From Shimia sp. (GTDB lineage Bacteria > Pseudomonadota > Alphaproteobacteria > Rhodobacterales > Rhodobacteraceae): 64,000 nucleotides of DNA. Every line of letters begins with the position of its first letter. Position 1 is the first letter of the stretch. Under the pieces are notes generated by a model. It was given only the letters and a program-made list of their open reading frames with translations, was not told the origin of the DNA and did no database searches. Of this stretch, positions 25,692 to 34,849 are shown one piece after another. Location of the stretch: positions 28,354-92,353 of the forward strand of contig NZ_JAKVCW010000014.1 in NCBI RefSeq assembly GCF_022448905.1, in the 5' to 3' direction. The position numbers and the translations under genes are program-made.

Positions 25692-26726
25692 ATGACGACA
25701 AGACGTAAGTTTCTTCAGACCGCTGGTGTTGGGGCGATGGCCGCACCACTGGCGACCCCGGCGCTCGCACAGAGCACCATCAAATGGCGTATGCAGACCT
25801 ATGCAGGTCCGTCGCTGGCCGCGCATGTGATTGATCCAGCGATCAACATGTTCAACAAGATCGCAGGCGACCGCATGCAGATCGAACTGTTCTACGCCGA
25901 TCAGCTGGTCCCGACCGGTGAGCTGTTCCGTGCGATGCAGCGCGGCACTATCGATGCGGTTCAGTCGGACGATGACTCCATGGCGTCCCCAACCGAAGTG
26001 ACCGTGTTTGGCGGCTACTTCCCGTTTGGCTCGCGCTACAGCCTCGACGTACCTGTGCTGTTCAACCAGTACGGCCTGAACGAGATTTGGGACGAAGAGT
26101 ATTCCAAAGTGGGCGTGAAGCACATCAGCGCCGGCGCATGGGACCCATGCCACTTTGCCACCAAAGACCCAATCAACTCGCTCGACGACCTCAAAGGTAA
26201 GCGCGTCTTCACCTTCCCAACTGCAGGCCGCTTCCTGAGCCAGTTTGGCGTGGTGCCAGTGACCCTGCCATGGGAAGACATCGAAGTTGCGGTTCAGACC
26301 GGCGAGTTGGACGGTATCGCATGGTCCGGCATCACCGAGGACTACACGGTGGGTTGGGCCGACGTGACCAACTACTTCCTGACCAACAACATCTCCGGTG
26401 CTTGGGCGGGCAGCTTCTTTGCCAACCAGGGCCGTTGGAATGAGCTGCCAGAAGATCTGCAGACCCTGTTCCGTGTGTGCTGTGATCAGTCGCACTACTA
26501 CCGTCAGTGGTGGTATTGGGGGGGCGAAGCCAACCTGCGCGTCAATGGCACCAAGATGCAGCTGACCACCATTCCGGATGACGAATGGGCACAGGTGGAA
26601 ACCGCAGCCGTGAAGTTCTGGGACGAGATCGCAGCCGAAAGCCCAACCAAGGCGAAAGTTGTGGAAATCTTCAAGAAGTACAACGCGGACATGCAGGCGG
26701 CTGGCCGCCCATACCGTTACGGCTAA
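25692..26726 (+). CDS. TRAP transporter substrate-binding protein (DctP type)
   Basis: A 344-residue periplasmic binding protein with a twin-arginine signal (TTRRKFLQTAGVGAMAAPLA) and cleavage probably after ALA-Q, residue 28. It has the DctP fold landmarks (ADQLVPTGELFRAMQRGTID, GKRVFTFPTAGRFLSQFG, VAVQTGELDGIAWSG). The twin-arginine signal places it in the branch with FcbT1/mandelate-related binders rather than the Sec-exported C4-dicarboxylate ones. GGAGAG precedes the ATG. A strong hairpin follows the gene, which fits a more abundant binding protein than membrane part. Confidence 0.92.
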   Translation: MTTRRKFLQTAGVGAMAAPLATPALAQSTIKWRMQTYAGPSLAAHVIDPAINMFNKIAGDRMQIELFYADQLVPTGELFRAMQRGTIDAVQSDDDSMASPTEVTVFGGYFPFGSRYSLDVPVLFNQYGLNEIWDEEYSKVGVKHISAGAWDPCHFATKDPINSLDDLKGKRVFTFPTAGRFLSQFGVVPVTLPWEDIEVAVQTGELDGIAWSGITEDYTVGWADVTNYFLTNNISGAWAGSFFANQGRWNELPEDLQTLFRVCCDQSHYYRQWWYWGGEANLRVNGTKMQLTTIPDDEWAQVETAAVKFWDEIAAESPTKAKVVEIFKKYNADMQAAGRPYRYG

Positions 26727-26749
26727 GGTCCCTTAGCGATGAAAACTGC

Positions 26750-26777
26750 GAAGCCCCGGTTGTTGTGCCGGGGCTTC
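26750..26777 (+). terminator. Hairpin after the binding-protein gene
   Basis: GAAGCCCCGG-TTGTTGTG-CCGGGGCTTC is a perfect 10-bp stem without a T run, 24 bases past the stop. It may protect the upstream mRNA end or partly end transcription before the synthetase gene. Confidence 0.6.
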
Positions 26778-26827
26778 GGTGACAAAACACGCCACGCGAA
26801 GGCCCGATACAAAGGAATGCGCATCAG

Positions 26828-28192
26828 ATGTCTGGCAACCTGACTCTAGAAGAACTGGGCGCGCTGAGCGCCAGCGGCGAGATCGACACTGTTCTGGCCT
26901 GTATTGTGGACATGCAGGGCCGCCTGATGGGCAAGCGTTTTGTGGCGCAGCATTTTGTCGACAGCGCCTGGGAAGAGACCCATTGCTGCAACTACCTGCT
27001 GGCGACCGATCTGGAGATGCACACAGTGGAAGGCTACGCCTCCACCAGTTGGTCGGCGGGCTATGGCGACTACATCATGAAGCCGGACCTCAGCACACTT
27101 CGCAAAGCGGCCTGGCTGGAAGGCACTGCGCTGGTGATTTGCGACGTGATGGACCATCACGGCCATCACGACATCGAACACTCCCCGCGTGGTATGCTGA
27201 AGAAGCAGGTGGCGCGGCTGGCGGAAATGGGCTTTGAAGCCGTGTCCGCAACCGAGCTGGAGTTCTTTATCTTTGAGCAGAGCTTTGAAGAGCTGAGCAA
27301 ATCCGGCTACCGCGATCTGACCCCGATCAGCGCCTACAACGAAGACTACCACATCCTGCAGACGACCAAGGAAGAAGGCGTGATGCGCACCCTGCGCAAC
27401 GGTCTTTATGCGTCTGGTATTCCAATTGAAGGCTCCAAAGGCGAGGCCGAGACCGGGCAGGAAGAGCTCAACATCCGCTACGGCAGCGCGATGGACGCGG
27501 CGGAAAACCACACCGTTGCAAAGCACGCCGCCAAGGAAATCGGCTGGCAGCAGGGCCACGCGGTGTCGTTCTTGCCAAAGTGGCGTCACGACAAAGTTGG
27601 CAGCGCCAGCCACGTGCATCAGTCGCTCTGGACCAAAGACGGGGTGCCTGCATTCTACGACGCTGATGCGGATCTCGGCATGTCCGAGCTGGCGCGCCAC
27701 TATCTGGGCGGCTTGCTGAAGTATGCCGATGACATCACCGTGTTCCTCGCGCCCTATGTGAACAGCTACAAACGCTTCCAGAAGGGCAGCTTTGCACCCA
27801 CAGCGAAGGTCTGGTCGGTGGACAACCGCACGGCGGCTTTCCGTCTCTGCGGGGACAGCACCAAAGCCGTGCGCGTTGAATGTCGTGTGCCAGGCGCGGA
27901 TATGAACCCTTATCTTGCGATTGCCGCGCTGTTGGCCGCAGGCATCAAGGGCATTGAGGAAAAATGTGATCCGGGCGCGCCGTTGAGCGGGGATGCCTAT
28001 GAGAACAGCAATGCGCAGATCCCGACTACGTTGAAAGACGCAACCGAGGCCCTACGTGGGTCCAAGATGCTGCGTGAGGCTATGGGCGATGCGGTGGTCG
28101 ACCACTATGTGCGCATGGCGGAATGGGAGCAGGAAGCCTTTGAGGCGGTTGTGACCGATTGGGAAATTGCCCGCGGGTTTGAGCGGGCCTAA
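26828..28192 (+). CDS. Glutamine synthetase family protein, PuuA-like gamma-glutamyl-amine synthetase
   Basis: A 454-residue enzyme of the glutamine synthetase superfamily. The N-terminal beta-grasp region (VDMQGRLMGKRF) and catalytic domain are present: ATELEFFIF for metal glutamates, SHVHQSLW in place of GSGMHVHQSL, and FRLCGDSTKAVRVECRVPGADMNPYLAIAA. The ending EAVVTDWEIARGFERA matches gamma-glutamylpolyamine synthetases (PuuA type) rather than ammonia-using GlnA. It should ligate glutamate to an amine with ATP; which amine is unknown. AAAGGA before the start. It follows the TRAP genes and precedes aldehyde and alcohol dehydrogenases. Confidence 0.9.
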   Translation: MSGNLTLEELGALSASGEIDTVLACIVDMQGRLMGKRFVAQHFVDSAWEETHCCNYLLATDLEMHTVEGYASTSWSAGYGDYIMKPDLSTLRKAAWLEGTALVICDVMDHHGHHDIEHSPRGMLKKQVARLAEMGFEAVSATELEFFIFEQSFEELSKSGYRDLTPISAYNEDYHILQTTKEEGVMRTLRNGLYASGIPIEGSKGEAETGQEELNIRYGSAMDAAENHTVAKHAAKEIGWQQGHAVSFLPKWRHDKVGSASHVHQSLWTKDGVPAFYDADADLGMSELARHYLGGLLKYADDITVFLAPYVNSYKRFQKGSFAPTAKVWSVDNRTAAFRLCGDSTKAVRVECRVPGADMNPYLAIAALLAAGIKGIEEKCDPGAPLSGDAYENSNAQIPTTLKDATEALRGSKMLREAMGDAVVDHYVRMAEWEQEAFEAVVTDWEIARGFERA

Positions 28193-28283
28193 GACCGGCG
28201 CGAGGGGGCGACCCTTCGCTTTTCCGGCGGACTAGTGAACTAAGAAAAGCGGGGCAGGTGCCCCCTCTGGATGGAGTGTTGCC

Positions 28284-29666
28284 ATGAGCGGCATGTTGAC
28301 GTGTATTTCTCCGATCGACGGATCGGTCTTTGCAGAACGCCCTGTGTTGAGCGCGGATGAGGCCTTTGCTGCCGCGAAACGCGCAAAGGAGGCACAGAAA
28401 GCTTGGGCGGCGCGTCCGTTGCAGGAGCGCGTGGATCTGGTGAGGGCCGGTGTCGCGGCTGTTGGCGCAATAAACGATGAAATCGTTCCTGAGATTGCCA
28501 AGATGATGGGCCGTCCGGTGCGTTATGGCGGCGAGTTTGGCGGCTTTAACGAGCGCGCGAGCCATATGGCATCCATCGCGGCGGAGAGCCTTGCGGATAT
28601 TCAAGTTGGCGAGGACTCCACCTTCAAACGTTACATCAAGCGCCTTCCGCATGGGGTGGTCTTTGTTGTCTCGCCTTGGAACTACCCTTACATGACCGCC
28701 ATTAACACTGTTGCGCCTGCGCTGATTGCGGGCAACACGGTGATGCTGAAACACGCGACGCAAACGCTGGTCGTTGGCGAGCGCATGGCGCAGGCGTTCC
28801 ACTCCGCCGGTGTTCCGGAAGACGTGTTCCAGAATGTGTTCCTGAGCCATGACGTGACCAACGAGCTGATCGCGGGCAATGCGTTTGACTTTGTGAACTT
28901 CACCGGCTCTGTGGGTGGCGGTCAGGCGATGGAGCGCGCGGCCGCGGGCACTTTCACCGGCGTTGGCACCGAGCTGGGTGGCAAAGATCCGGGCTATGTC
29001 ATGGAAGACGCAGACGTGGATGCGGCGGTGGATACGCTGATCGACGGCGCGATGTTCAACTCGGGCCAGTGTTGCTGTGGTATTGAGCGTATTTACGTGC
29101 ATGAGAGCCTGTATGACGATTTTGTCGCCAAGGCGGTTGAGATTGTGCAAGGCTACAAGCTGGGCAATCCGCTGGAGGAAGACACCACCATTGGCCCAAT
29201 GGCGAACGTGCGTTTTGCCAATGAGGTTCGAGCGCAGATTTCTGAGGCCTTGGAAGCCGGTGCCACCGCGCATATCGAGACTTTCGCCGAAGATGACGGC
29301 GGGGCCTATCTGACGCCACAAATTCTGACCGACGTGACGCATGAGATGCGCGTGATGCGCGATGAGAGCTTTGGTCCGGTTGTTGGCATCATGAAGGTGT
29401 CCTCCGATGAGGAAGCCATCGCGCTGATGAATGACAGCGAGTTTGGCCTGACCGCGTCGCTGTGGACCAAAGACGTGGAGCGCGCCGAGCGCGTGGGCAA
29501 CGAGATCGAGACCGGCACCGTGTTTATGAACCGCGCCGACTACCTTGATCCGGGTCTGTGCTGGACCGGCTGCAAAAACACTGGCCGTGGCGGTGGGTTG
29601 TCGGTGATCGGCTACCAGAACCTGACACGACCAAAGAGCTATCACCTGAAAAAGGTGACTGTGTAA
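28284..29666 (+). CDS. Aldehyde dehydrogenase family protein
   Basis: A 460-residue NAD(P)-dependent aldehyde dehydrogenase. The catalytic glutamate lies in GTELGGKDPGYV and the catalytic cysteine in FNSGQCCCGIERIYVH; FTGSVGGGQ is the cofactor loop, with VSPWNYPY before it. The length is at the short end of the family but no motif is missing. Given its neighbours it may oxidise a gamma-glutamylated or free amino aldehyde to the acid. Only 91 bases separate it from the synthetase gene, and a GGAGTG site precedes its ATG. Confidence 0.93.
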   Translation: MSGMLTCISPIDGSVFAERPVLSADEAFAAAKRAKEAQKAWAARPLQERVDLVRAGVAAVGAINDEIVPEIAKMMGRPVRYGGEFGGFNERASHMASIAAESLADIQVGEDSTFKRYIKRLPHGVVFVVSPWNYPYMTAINTVAPALIAGNTVMLKHATQTLVVGERMAQAFHSAGVPEDVFQNVFLSHDVTNELIAGNAFDFVNFTGSVGGGQAMERAAAGTFTGVGTELGGKDPGYVMEDADVDAAVDTLIDGAMFNSGQCCCGIERIYVHESLYDDFVAKAVEIVQGYKLGNPLEEDTTIGPMANVRFANEVRAQISEALEAGATAHIETFAEDDGGAYLTPQILTDVTHEMRVMRDESFGPVVGIMKVSSDEEAIALMNDSEFGLTASLWTKDVERAERVGNEIETGTVFMNRADYLDPGLCWTGCKNTGRGGGLSVIGYQNLTRPKSYHLKKVTV

Positions 29667-29674
29667 ATATGGGG

Positions 29675-29741
29675 ATCCGTTCTCTGTCAGTGCTATGAGA
29701 ACGGATAAACCGGGTGCCGGAGACAGAATGTCCCGGCATCC
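29675..29741 (+). terminator. Two tandem hairpins between aldehyde and alcohol dehydrogenase genes
   Basis: ATCCGTTCTC (29675-29684) pairs perfectly with GAGAACGGAT (29697-29706); next, GGGTGCCGG (29712-29720) pairs with CCGGCATCC (29733-29741) using one G-T pair. No T run follows, so processing or stabilising elements are as likely as terminators. Confidence 0.55.
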
Positions 29742-29759
29742 ACATTTTGAGGAAGAACA

Positions 29760-30905
29760 ATGACACTCACTGGAAACTGGTCTTATCCGACCGCGATCCG
29801 TTTTGGGGCTGGCCGCATTGGGGAATTGGCAGAAGCCTGTGCCCAGGCTGGCATGAAAAAACCGCTGCTGGTGACCGACAAAGGTCTGGCAAACCTGCCA
29901 ATCACCGTGGCTACGCTGGACCTGTTGGAAGCTGCTGGTCTTGGCCGTGGGCTGTTTGCCGAAGTTGACCCAAACCCAAATGAGCTGAACCTGACAGCCG
30001 GTGTGGAAGCCTATAAGGCGGGTGGCCACGATGGCGTGATTGCCTTTGGTGGCGGCTCTGGTCTTGATCTAGGTAAAATGGTGGCCTTTATGGCGGGCCA
30101 AACCCGTCCGATCTGGGACTTTGAAGACATCGGCGATTGGTGGGCCCGTGCGGACGCCCACGCGATTGCGCCGATTGTGGCGGTGCCAACCACCGCGGGT
30201 ACCGGCTCCGAAGTGGGCCGCGCCAGCGTGATCACCAACAGCGTCACCCATGAGAAGAAGATCATCTTCCACCCGAAGGTGCTGCCATCTGTGGTGATTT
30301 GTGATCCGGAACTAACTGTGGGCATGCCACAGTTCATCACTGCTGGCACCGGTCTGGACGCCTTTGCACACTGTGTCGAAGCCTACTCCAGCCCGCACTA
30401 CCATCCAATGAGCCAGGGCATTGCGCTGGAAGGCATGAAGCTGGTGGTGGAGAACCTGCCGCGTGCTTATGCTGACGGACGTGACATTGAAGCCCGTGCG
30501 GAGATGATGAGCGCCGCGATGATGGGGGCGACCGCTTTCCAAAAGGGCTTGGGCGCGATCCACGCGATGAGCCACCCGGTTGGCGCGATGTTCAACACCC
30601 ACCACGGCACCACCAATGCGGTTTGCATGCCCGCGGTTCTGGAGTTGAACGCGTCGGTGATTGCGGAGCGGTTTGACCGTGCGGCGGGCTATCTCGGCAT
30701 CGAAGGCGGCTTTGATGGTTTCTGCGCCTTTGTGCAGGGCTTCAACGACAGCATGGGCATCCCACGCAAGCTCTCTGAGTTGGGCGTGACCACGGATGCG
30801 ATCCCTGAGCTGGTAAAAGGCGCGTTGATTGACCCGTCTTGCGGCGGCAACCCGGTTGAGTTGACCGAAGCCAACTTGACTGCGCTGTTTGAAGCGACAA
30901 TCTAA
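29760..30905 (+). CDS. Iron-containing alcohol dehydrogenase
   Basis: A 381-residue group III dehydrogenase. The NAD-binding GGGS is in AFGGGSGLDLGK; the metal site is built from GTGLDAFAHCVEAY, HAMSHPVGAMFNTHHGTTNAV with Asp and three His as expected; PTTAGTGSEVGRASV is the second family signature. In this locus it may oxidise a hydroxyl group to an aldehyde that the upstream dehydrogenase takes further. GAGGAAG precedes the ATG. The stop overlaps the stop of cobF on the other strand (CTAA). Confidence 0.93.
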   Translation: MTLTGNWSYPTAIRFGAGRIGELAEACAQAGMKKPLLVTDKGLANLPITVATLDLLEAAGLGRGLFAEVDPNPNELNLTAGVEAYKAGGHDGVIAFGGGSGLDLGKMVAFMAGQTRPIWDFEDIGDWWARADAHAIAPIVAVPTTAGTGSEVGRASVITNSVTHEKKIIFHPKVLPSVVICDPELTVGMPQFITAGTGLDAFAHCVEAYSSPHYHPMSQGIALEGMKLVVENLPRAYADGRDIEARAEMMSAAMMGATAFQKGLGAIHAMSHPVGAMFNTHHGTTNAVCMPAVLELNASVIAERFDRAAGYLGIEGGFDGFCAFVQGFNDSMGIPRKLSELGVTTDAIPELVKGALIDPSCGGNPVELTEANLTALFEATI

Positions 30906-31657
30906 GTCGATTTGCGCAGTAGGTAGATATCCATAATCCACCCGTTAGAGGCCCGTGCATCCGCGCGGGCCTCAACGATTTGGGCAGAGACCTCAGACAA
31001 AGGGCCTTCGATTAGGACCTGTTGATCCATGCCGACATAGCCCCCCCACCAGATGTGGATGCCACTTGGGTCGAGGTTTTGGAACGAGCATTCGCCGTCC
31101 AGCATCACCGCCACAGTGGGCGTATCGACTGGCCAGCCTTCATCCCGCAGTTTGCGGCCTGTGGTGATTTGCACCGCACCACCGAGGGTGTTGAGCGGGA
31201 TGGCGTGGGCCGCTGTCAGCATTTGTAAGGACGTGATGCCGGGGATAACTTGCACGTTAAGGTCGATACCGCGTGCGATCAGGCGGTCTGCAATGCGCAG
31301 GGTGCTGTCGTAAAGCGACGGGTCGCCCCAGACCATCAGCGCGACACTGCCGTTGTCTGGCACGTGGCTGGCAATCAGGTCCTGCCAGATGGCGGCCAGC
31401 GCGTCGTGCCATGTGTTCACGCCGTCGAGGTATTTCGGCGTGTTGGCATCGCGCACCGGATAGTCAAATTCAACAATCTTTGGCGACGTGCTGAGCAGCT
31501 CGCTGGCAATCATCCGACGCAGGTCGGCAAGTTCGGTTTTCTCATCCCCTTTGCGCGGCAACAGGATCACGTCGGCGCCTTCCAGCATCTTGATCGCTTG
31601 AAGCGTCAAGTGATCGGGGTTGCCGGAGCCAATGCCGACCAAAGATAGGTTGATCAT
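30902..31657 (-). CDS. cobF: Precorrin-6A synthase (deacetylating) CobF
   Basis: A 251-residue SAM-dependent methyltransferase of the aerobic cobalamin pathway: it methylates C1 of precorrin-5 and removes the acetyl group. N-terminal GIGSGNPDHLTLQAIK, then VWGDPSLYDSTLRI and VIPGITSLQMLTAA are the tetrapyrrole methylase landmarks; length and wording match CobF. Last gene on the minus-strand run, starting within the cobA stop (ATGA overlap). CobF exists only in the oxygen-dependent route. Its stop codon overlaps that of the alcohol dehydrogenase gene. Confidence 0.94.
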   Translation of the reverse strand: MINLSLVGIGSGNPDHLTLQAIKMLEGADVILLPRKGDEKTELADLRRMIASELLSTSPKIVEFDYPVRDANTPKYLDGVNTWHDALAAIWQDLIASHVPDNGSVALMVWGDPSLYDSTLRIADRLIARGIDLNVQVIPGITSLQMLTAAHAIPLNTLGGAVQITTGRKLRDEGWPVDTPTVAVMLDGECSFQNLDPSGIHIWWGGYVGMDQQVLIEGPLSEVSAQIVEARADARASNGWIMDIYLLRKST

Positions 31658-32376
31658 GCGCTTACCGCCAACTCGCCAAAGAGGATGATGCCAGGGGCCT
31701 TGGTGATCTCCTTGCTGAGCTGGTCTGCCAAGGCCTCCATGGTGGTGCGGGTCAGAGTTTGATCCGGGTGGGAAACGTTTTCAGCCAAGAGAGCAGGGCA
31801 GTCGCGGCGCAGGCCGGACGCGAAAAGCTTCTCGGCCAGTTCCGGAAAAGTGCGCTTGGGCATAAACAAAACAGTGGTCGCACCAGGATCGGTCAGCGAT
31901 TGCAGGTGCAGATCGCCGGGCAAGGCGCCTGCCACGTCATGGCCGGTCACAAATTGCACACGCCGCGCCACAAGGCGGCGGGTGAGCGGAATACCTGCGG
32001 CAGCTGCGGCCGCACTTGCCGAGGTCACGCCGGGGATGATCTCAAAGTCGATGCCATGTTCTTTGAGTGCGGTGATCTCTTCTTCAAGGCGGCCAAAAAT
32101 GCCGCAGTCACCCGACTTCAAACGCACCACATGGGCGCCTGTTTTGGCATAGTCCACGAGAAGTTGGCTAACATGATGCTGTTTCGGACTTGGCCGTCCC
32201 GCGCGTTTGCCAACCCCCACCAGATCGGCGTCCTTGTTGGCGTGCTCCAGGATGGGACCGGAGGACAGGTCGTCAAACAGAACCGCTTCGGCCTTGCCAA
32301 GGCGGTTCACGGCTTTGAGGGTCAAAAGCTCGGGATCGCCTGGACCGGAGCTGACGAAGCTGACAAATCCGCTCAT
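31654..32376 (-). CDS. cobA: Uroporphyrinogen-III C-methyltransferase CobA
   Basis: A 240-residue enzyme making precorrin-2 by two methylations of uroporphyrinogen III, the branch point to cobalamin and siroheme. GSGPGDPELLTLKA-like start (SSGPGDPELLTLKAV), VGKRAGRPSPKQ, VVRLKSGDCGIFGR and IIPGVTSASAAAAAAGIPLT are classic SUMT motifs; the usual KGGDPF is KSGDCG here, a change worth noting. Stand-alone type without CysG oxidase domain. Start and stop overlap cobB and cobF by ATGA. Confidence 0.94.
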   Translation of the reverse strand: MSGFVSFVSSGPGDPELLTLKAVNRLGKAEAVLFDDLSSGPILEHANKDADLVGVGKRAGRPSPKQHHVSQLLVDYAKTGAHVVRLKSGDCGIFGRLEEEITALKEHGIDFEIIPGVTSASAAAAAAGIPLTRRLVARRVQFVTGHDVAGALPGDLHLQSLTDPGATTVLFMPKRTFPELAEKLFASGLRRDCPALLAENVSHPDQTLTRTTMEALADQLSKEITKAPGIILFGELAVSA

Positions 32377-33683
32377 GAGGTGGCCTCTGCGATCAGGTGG
32401 AAGAAGGTGCCAGTGACATGGCCTTTGATGGAGCCGGTTTCCGGGACAGGGTTGCCATCCGCGTCGCCCACTTGGGCCAGAGGTTCGTCCGGTTCTTCCA
32501 AAATGGTGGTGTAATGAAACTCGTGCCCACGAAGACGCGCGCCGGTGTCAAAACCCAGCATCGGGGCATTGAGGGTGGCCTGGCGGTAGCCGAGGTGAAA
32601 TTTGCGTTTCTCGTAAGAAGTCACAAGGCCGAGTAGCCCAGCCATTTCATGGCGGATGCCGTCTTTATCGATCAAAGCAGTTCCGAGCGCCATATAGCCG
32701 CCGCACTCTCCGTGCACCGGTTTGGTTTTGGCATGTTTGCGCAGGCCGGTGAGATAGGTTTGGTTGGCGGCGAGTTTGCTGGCGTGCAGCTCCGGGTAGC
32801 CGCCGGGCAGCCAGACCAGATCGGCGCTTGGATCAGGCGCTTCATCCGCAAGGGGCGAGAACGGCAGAATTTCCGCACCGGCGTTGCTCCAGCCGGTTAA
32901 AAGGTGGGGGTAGGTGAAGCTAAAGGCGGCATCGCGCGCCAAAGCAATGCGCTGCGCAGGTGGTTTGGGCAGGGTTCCGGTTTTGGTGTCGCCTGAGCGC
33001 GCAGCGGATTTAATCGCTTCGAGATCGACGTGTTCACGCAAGAAAGCCGCATAGCCGGTGATGGCCTCTTCCAAATCTGGATGCTCCACCGCCTGGATCA
33101 GCCCGAGATGGCGTTCTGGCAGGGTTAGGTCGCCACGACGCGGCAACACGCCAAGTACGTTCACGCCAGCTTTGTCCATACCCAGTCGCGCAAGGCGCTC
33201 GTGGCGCGGTGAGGCGCAGCGGTTGAGGATCACGCCAGCAAACGGAAGATCGGGATTGTAGGTTTTGAACCCCAAAGCTGTGGCCGCAGCAGATTGCGCT
33301 TGGCCGCCCACGTCGATCACCAAGACCACCGGCCAGCCCATCATCAGGGCGGTCTCCGCCGAACTTCCAAAGCCGTTTTCGCCGCGCGTGGCAACGCCGT
33401 CAAACAGGCCCATACTGCCTTCGGCGACCACAATGTCGGCACCTTGGGCTTGCTCAGAGATTCCACCAGCCAGCGCAGGCGGCATGGCCCAAGTGTCGAG
33501 GTTGAAGGCCGGGCGGCGCGCGGCAGCATGGTGAAACGCCGGGTCGATGTAATCCGGGCCTGATTTGAACGGTTGCACTTTCAGTCCGTCTTCGGCCAAT
33601 GCACGTAGGAGGCCCAACATAACCGTGGTTTTGCCGGTGCCGGAGGAAGGGGCGGAGATCAGAATACCGGGAGGCATGGTCAT
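32373..33683 (-). CDS. cobB: Cobyrinate a,c-diamide synthase CobB
   Basis: A 436-residue amidotransferase that amidates side chains a and c with ATP and glutamine; in the aerobic route the substrate is hydrogenobyrinate. P-loop SAPSSGTGKTTVMLGL and KSGPDYIDPAFH at the N-terminus, ILNRCASPRHE in the middle, and the glutamine amidotransferase part with the nucleophile cysteine in VHGECGGYMALG. The length is normal. It starts 15 bases after cobM and overlaps cobA. Confidence 0.96.
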   Translation of the reverse strand: MTMPPGILISAPSSGTGKTTVMLGLLRALAEDGLKVQPFKSGPDYIDPAFHHAAARRPAFNLDTWAMPPALAGGISEQAQGADIVVAEGSMGLFDGVATRGENGFGSSAETALMMGWPVVLVIDVGGQAQSAAATALGFKTYNPDLPFAGVILNRCASPRHERLARLGMDKAGVNVLGVLPRRGDLTLPERHLGLIQAVEHPDLEEAITGYAAFLREHVDLEAIKSAARSGDTKTGTLPKPPAQRIALARDAAFSFTYPHLLTGWSNAGAEILPFSPLADEAPDPSADLVWLPGGYPELHASKLAANQTYLTGLRKHAKTKPVHGECGGYMALGTALIDKDGIRHEMAGLLGLVTSYEKRKFHLGYRQATLNAPMLGFDTGARLRGHEFHYTTILEEPDEPLAQVGDADGNPVPETGSIKGHVTGTFFHLIAEATS

Positions 33684-33698
33684 GTCAGTTATCTTTCT

Positions 33699-34493
33699 TT
33701 AGTCGTCGCCGTGTTGCCAGCTGGACCACGGGCTGTCAGCGGTCTGCGGGCGATAGCGGCGGTCATATTCGGTGGCGTAGAGGCAGCTTTCGTCAAAGCC
33801 TTCACCTGCGAGTGCGGGGCCTACGAGGATCAGCGCGGTGCGGGTTATGTTCTCGGTCACATCGTCTTTCAGGCTGGCGAGCGTCGTGCGGATGACTTGC
33901 TGGTCCGGCCAACTGGCGCGGTATACCACGGCGACAGGGCAGGTGGTCCCATAGGCTGGTGTGAGGTCTGCAATCACCTTATCGAGATTGCCAATCGATA
34001 GGTGAATTGCCAATGTCGCGCCGGTGGCGGCGAAGTTGGTGAGTGTCTCGCCTTTTGGCATGGACGACGCGCGGCCCGGTGTTCGGGTCAAAACCACGGA
34101 TTGGGCGAGGCCGGGCAGGGTTAGCTCGGATTGCAGGGCGGCAGCTGCGGCGGCAAAACTGGGCACGCCGGGAGTCACGGATACCGGGATGCCTTCGGCC
34201 TTCAGGCGGCGGATTTGCTCTCCCATGGCGGACCAGACGGACAAGTCGCCGGAATGCAGGCGGGCCACGTCTTGACCAGCCTCATGGGCCACTTTGCACT
34301 CGGCCACGATGGCGTCGAGGTCCAGCGGTGCCGTGTTGATCACGCGGGCGTTGTCGGGGCAATGTGACAAGATGGCGTCGGGTACTAAGGAGCCCGCATA
34401 GAGGCAAACCGGGCAGGATGCGATCAGGTCGCGGCCCCGCAAAGTGAGCAGATCTGCGGCACCAGGGCCTGCGCCAATGAAGTGAACAGTCAT
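33699..34493 (-). CDS. cobM: Precorrin-4 C11-methyltransferase CobM
   Basis: A 264-residue tetrapyrrole methylase acting on C11 of precorrin-4. The start [20 protein letters not shown] and the block [17 protein letters not shown] are highly typical of CobM/CbiF, as is [16 protein letters not shown]. It overlaps the cobE stop by ATGA, so translation is coupled. Part of the lower half of the minus-strand cobalamin genes, downstream of antisense cobK. Confidence 0.96.
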   Translation of the reverse strand: MTVHFIGAGPGAADLLTLRGRDLIASCPVCLYAGSLVPDAILSHCPDNARVINTAPLDLDAIVAECKVAHEAGQDVARLHSGDLSVWSAMGEQIRRLKAEGIPVSVTPGVPSFAAAAAALQSELTLPGLAQSVVLTRTPGRASSMPKGETLTNFAATGATLAIHLSIGNLDKVIADLTPAYGTTCPVAVVYRASWPDQQVIRTTLASLKDDVTENITRTALILVGPALAGEGFDESCLYATEYDRRYRPQTADSPWSSWQHGDD

Positions 34494-34849
34494 AGGGGCT
34501 CTCCTTGCGCGATGGCGCAGGTGGCAAGGCGGTCGGCGGAAACGACGCGCGATGTGGTCAGGCAGGCGTTGTTAAGGGCTGCAAGCGCACAGGCTTCAGC
34601 CACCGAGCCGGTACCGCGTTGTTCATGCACCTTGGCGGATTGGGTTGGCGTTTCAACAGCTTGCATTGCGCCCGCTTCAATTTCCAAAACTGGTAAGTTG
34701 TGTGCTTGAGCAAAGGATTGCAGCGTTTTGCTTTTCGCTTTGTCCGCAGGCGTAGCGATGGCGTCGACCTTGGCCGCCGTCAATGCGAGTGCATCGCTCA
34801 GGCTGTGCTCCGTAGCGGAGGCCCGGAATCCAAAACCAGCGACGATCAT
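34490..34849 (-). CDS. cobE: Cobalamin biosynthesis protein CobE (CbiG C-terminal-like)
   Basis: A 119-residue protein beginning [13 protein letters not shown], with [22 protein letters not shown] and [16 protein letters not shown], the pattern of the CobE/CbiG C-terminal domain. In the aerobic pathway its exact job is not settled; an assisting role in later methylation steps has been proposed. The ATG at 34849 forms an ATGA overlap with the cobL stop, which is why I prefer it to an in-frame start at 34864. Confidence 0.88.
   Translation of the reverse strand: MIVAGFGFRASATEHSLSDALALTAAKVDAIATPADKAKSKTLQSFAQAHNLPVLEIEAGAMQAVETPTQSAKVHEQRGTGSVAEACALAALNNACLTTSRVVSADRLATCAIAQGEPL

Noticed and set aside
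28080-30029. Long open frame (649 codons) on the minus strand opposite the synthetase and dehydrogenase genes
   Set aside because: It lies antisense to three clear enzymes, its text is low in motifs and rich in His/Arg as expected of shadow frames in GC-rich DNA.
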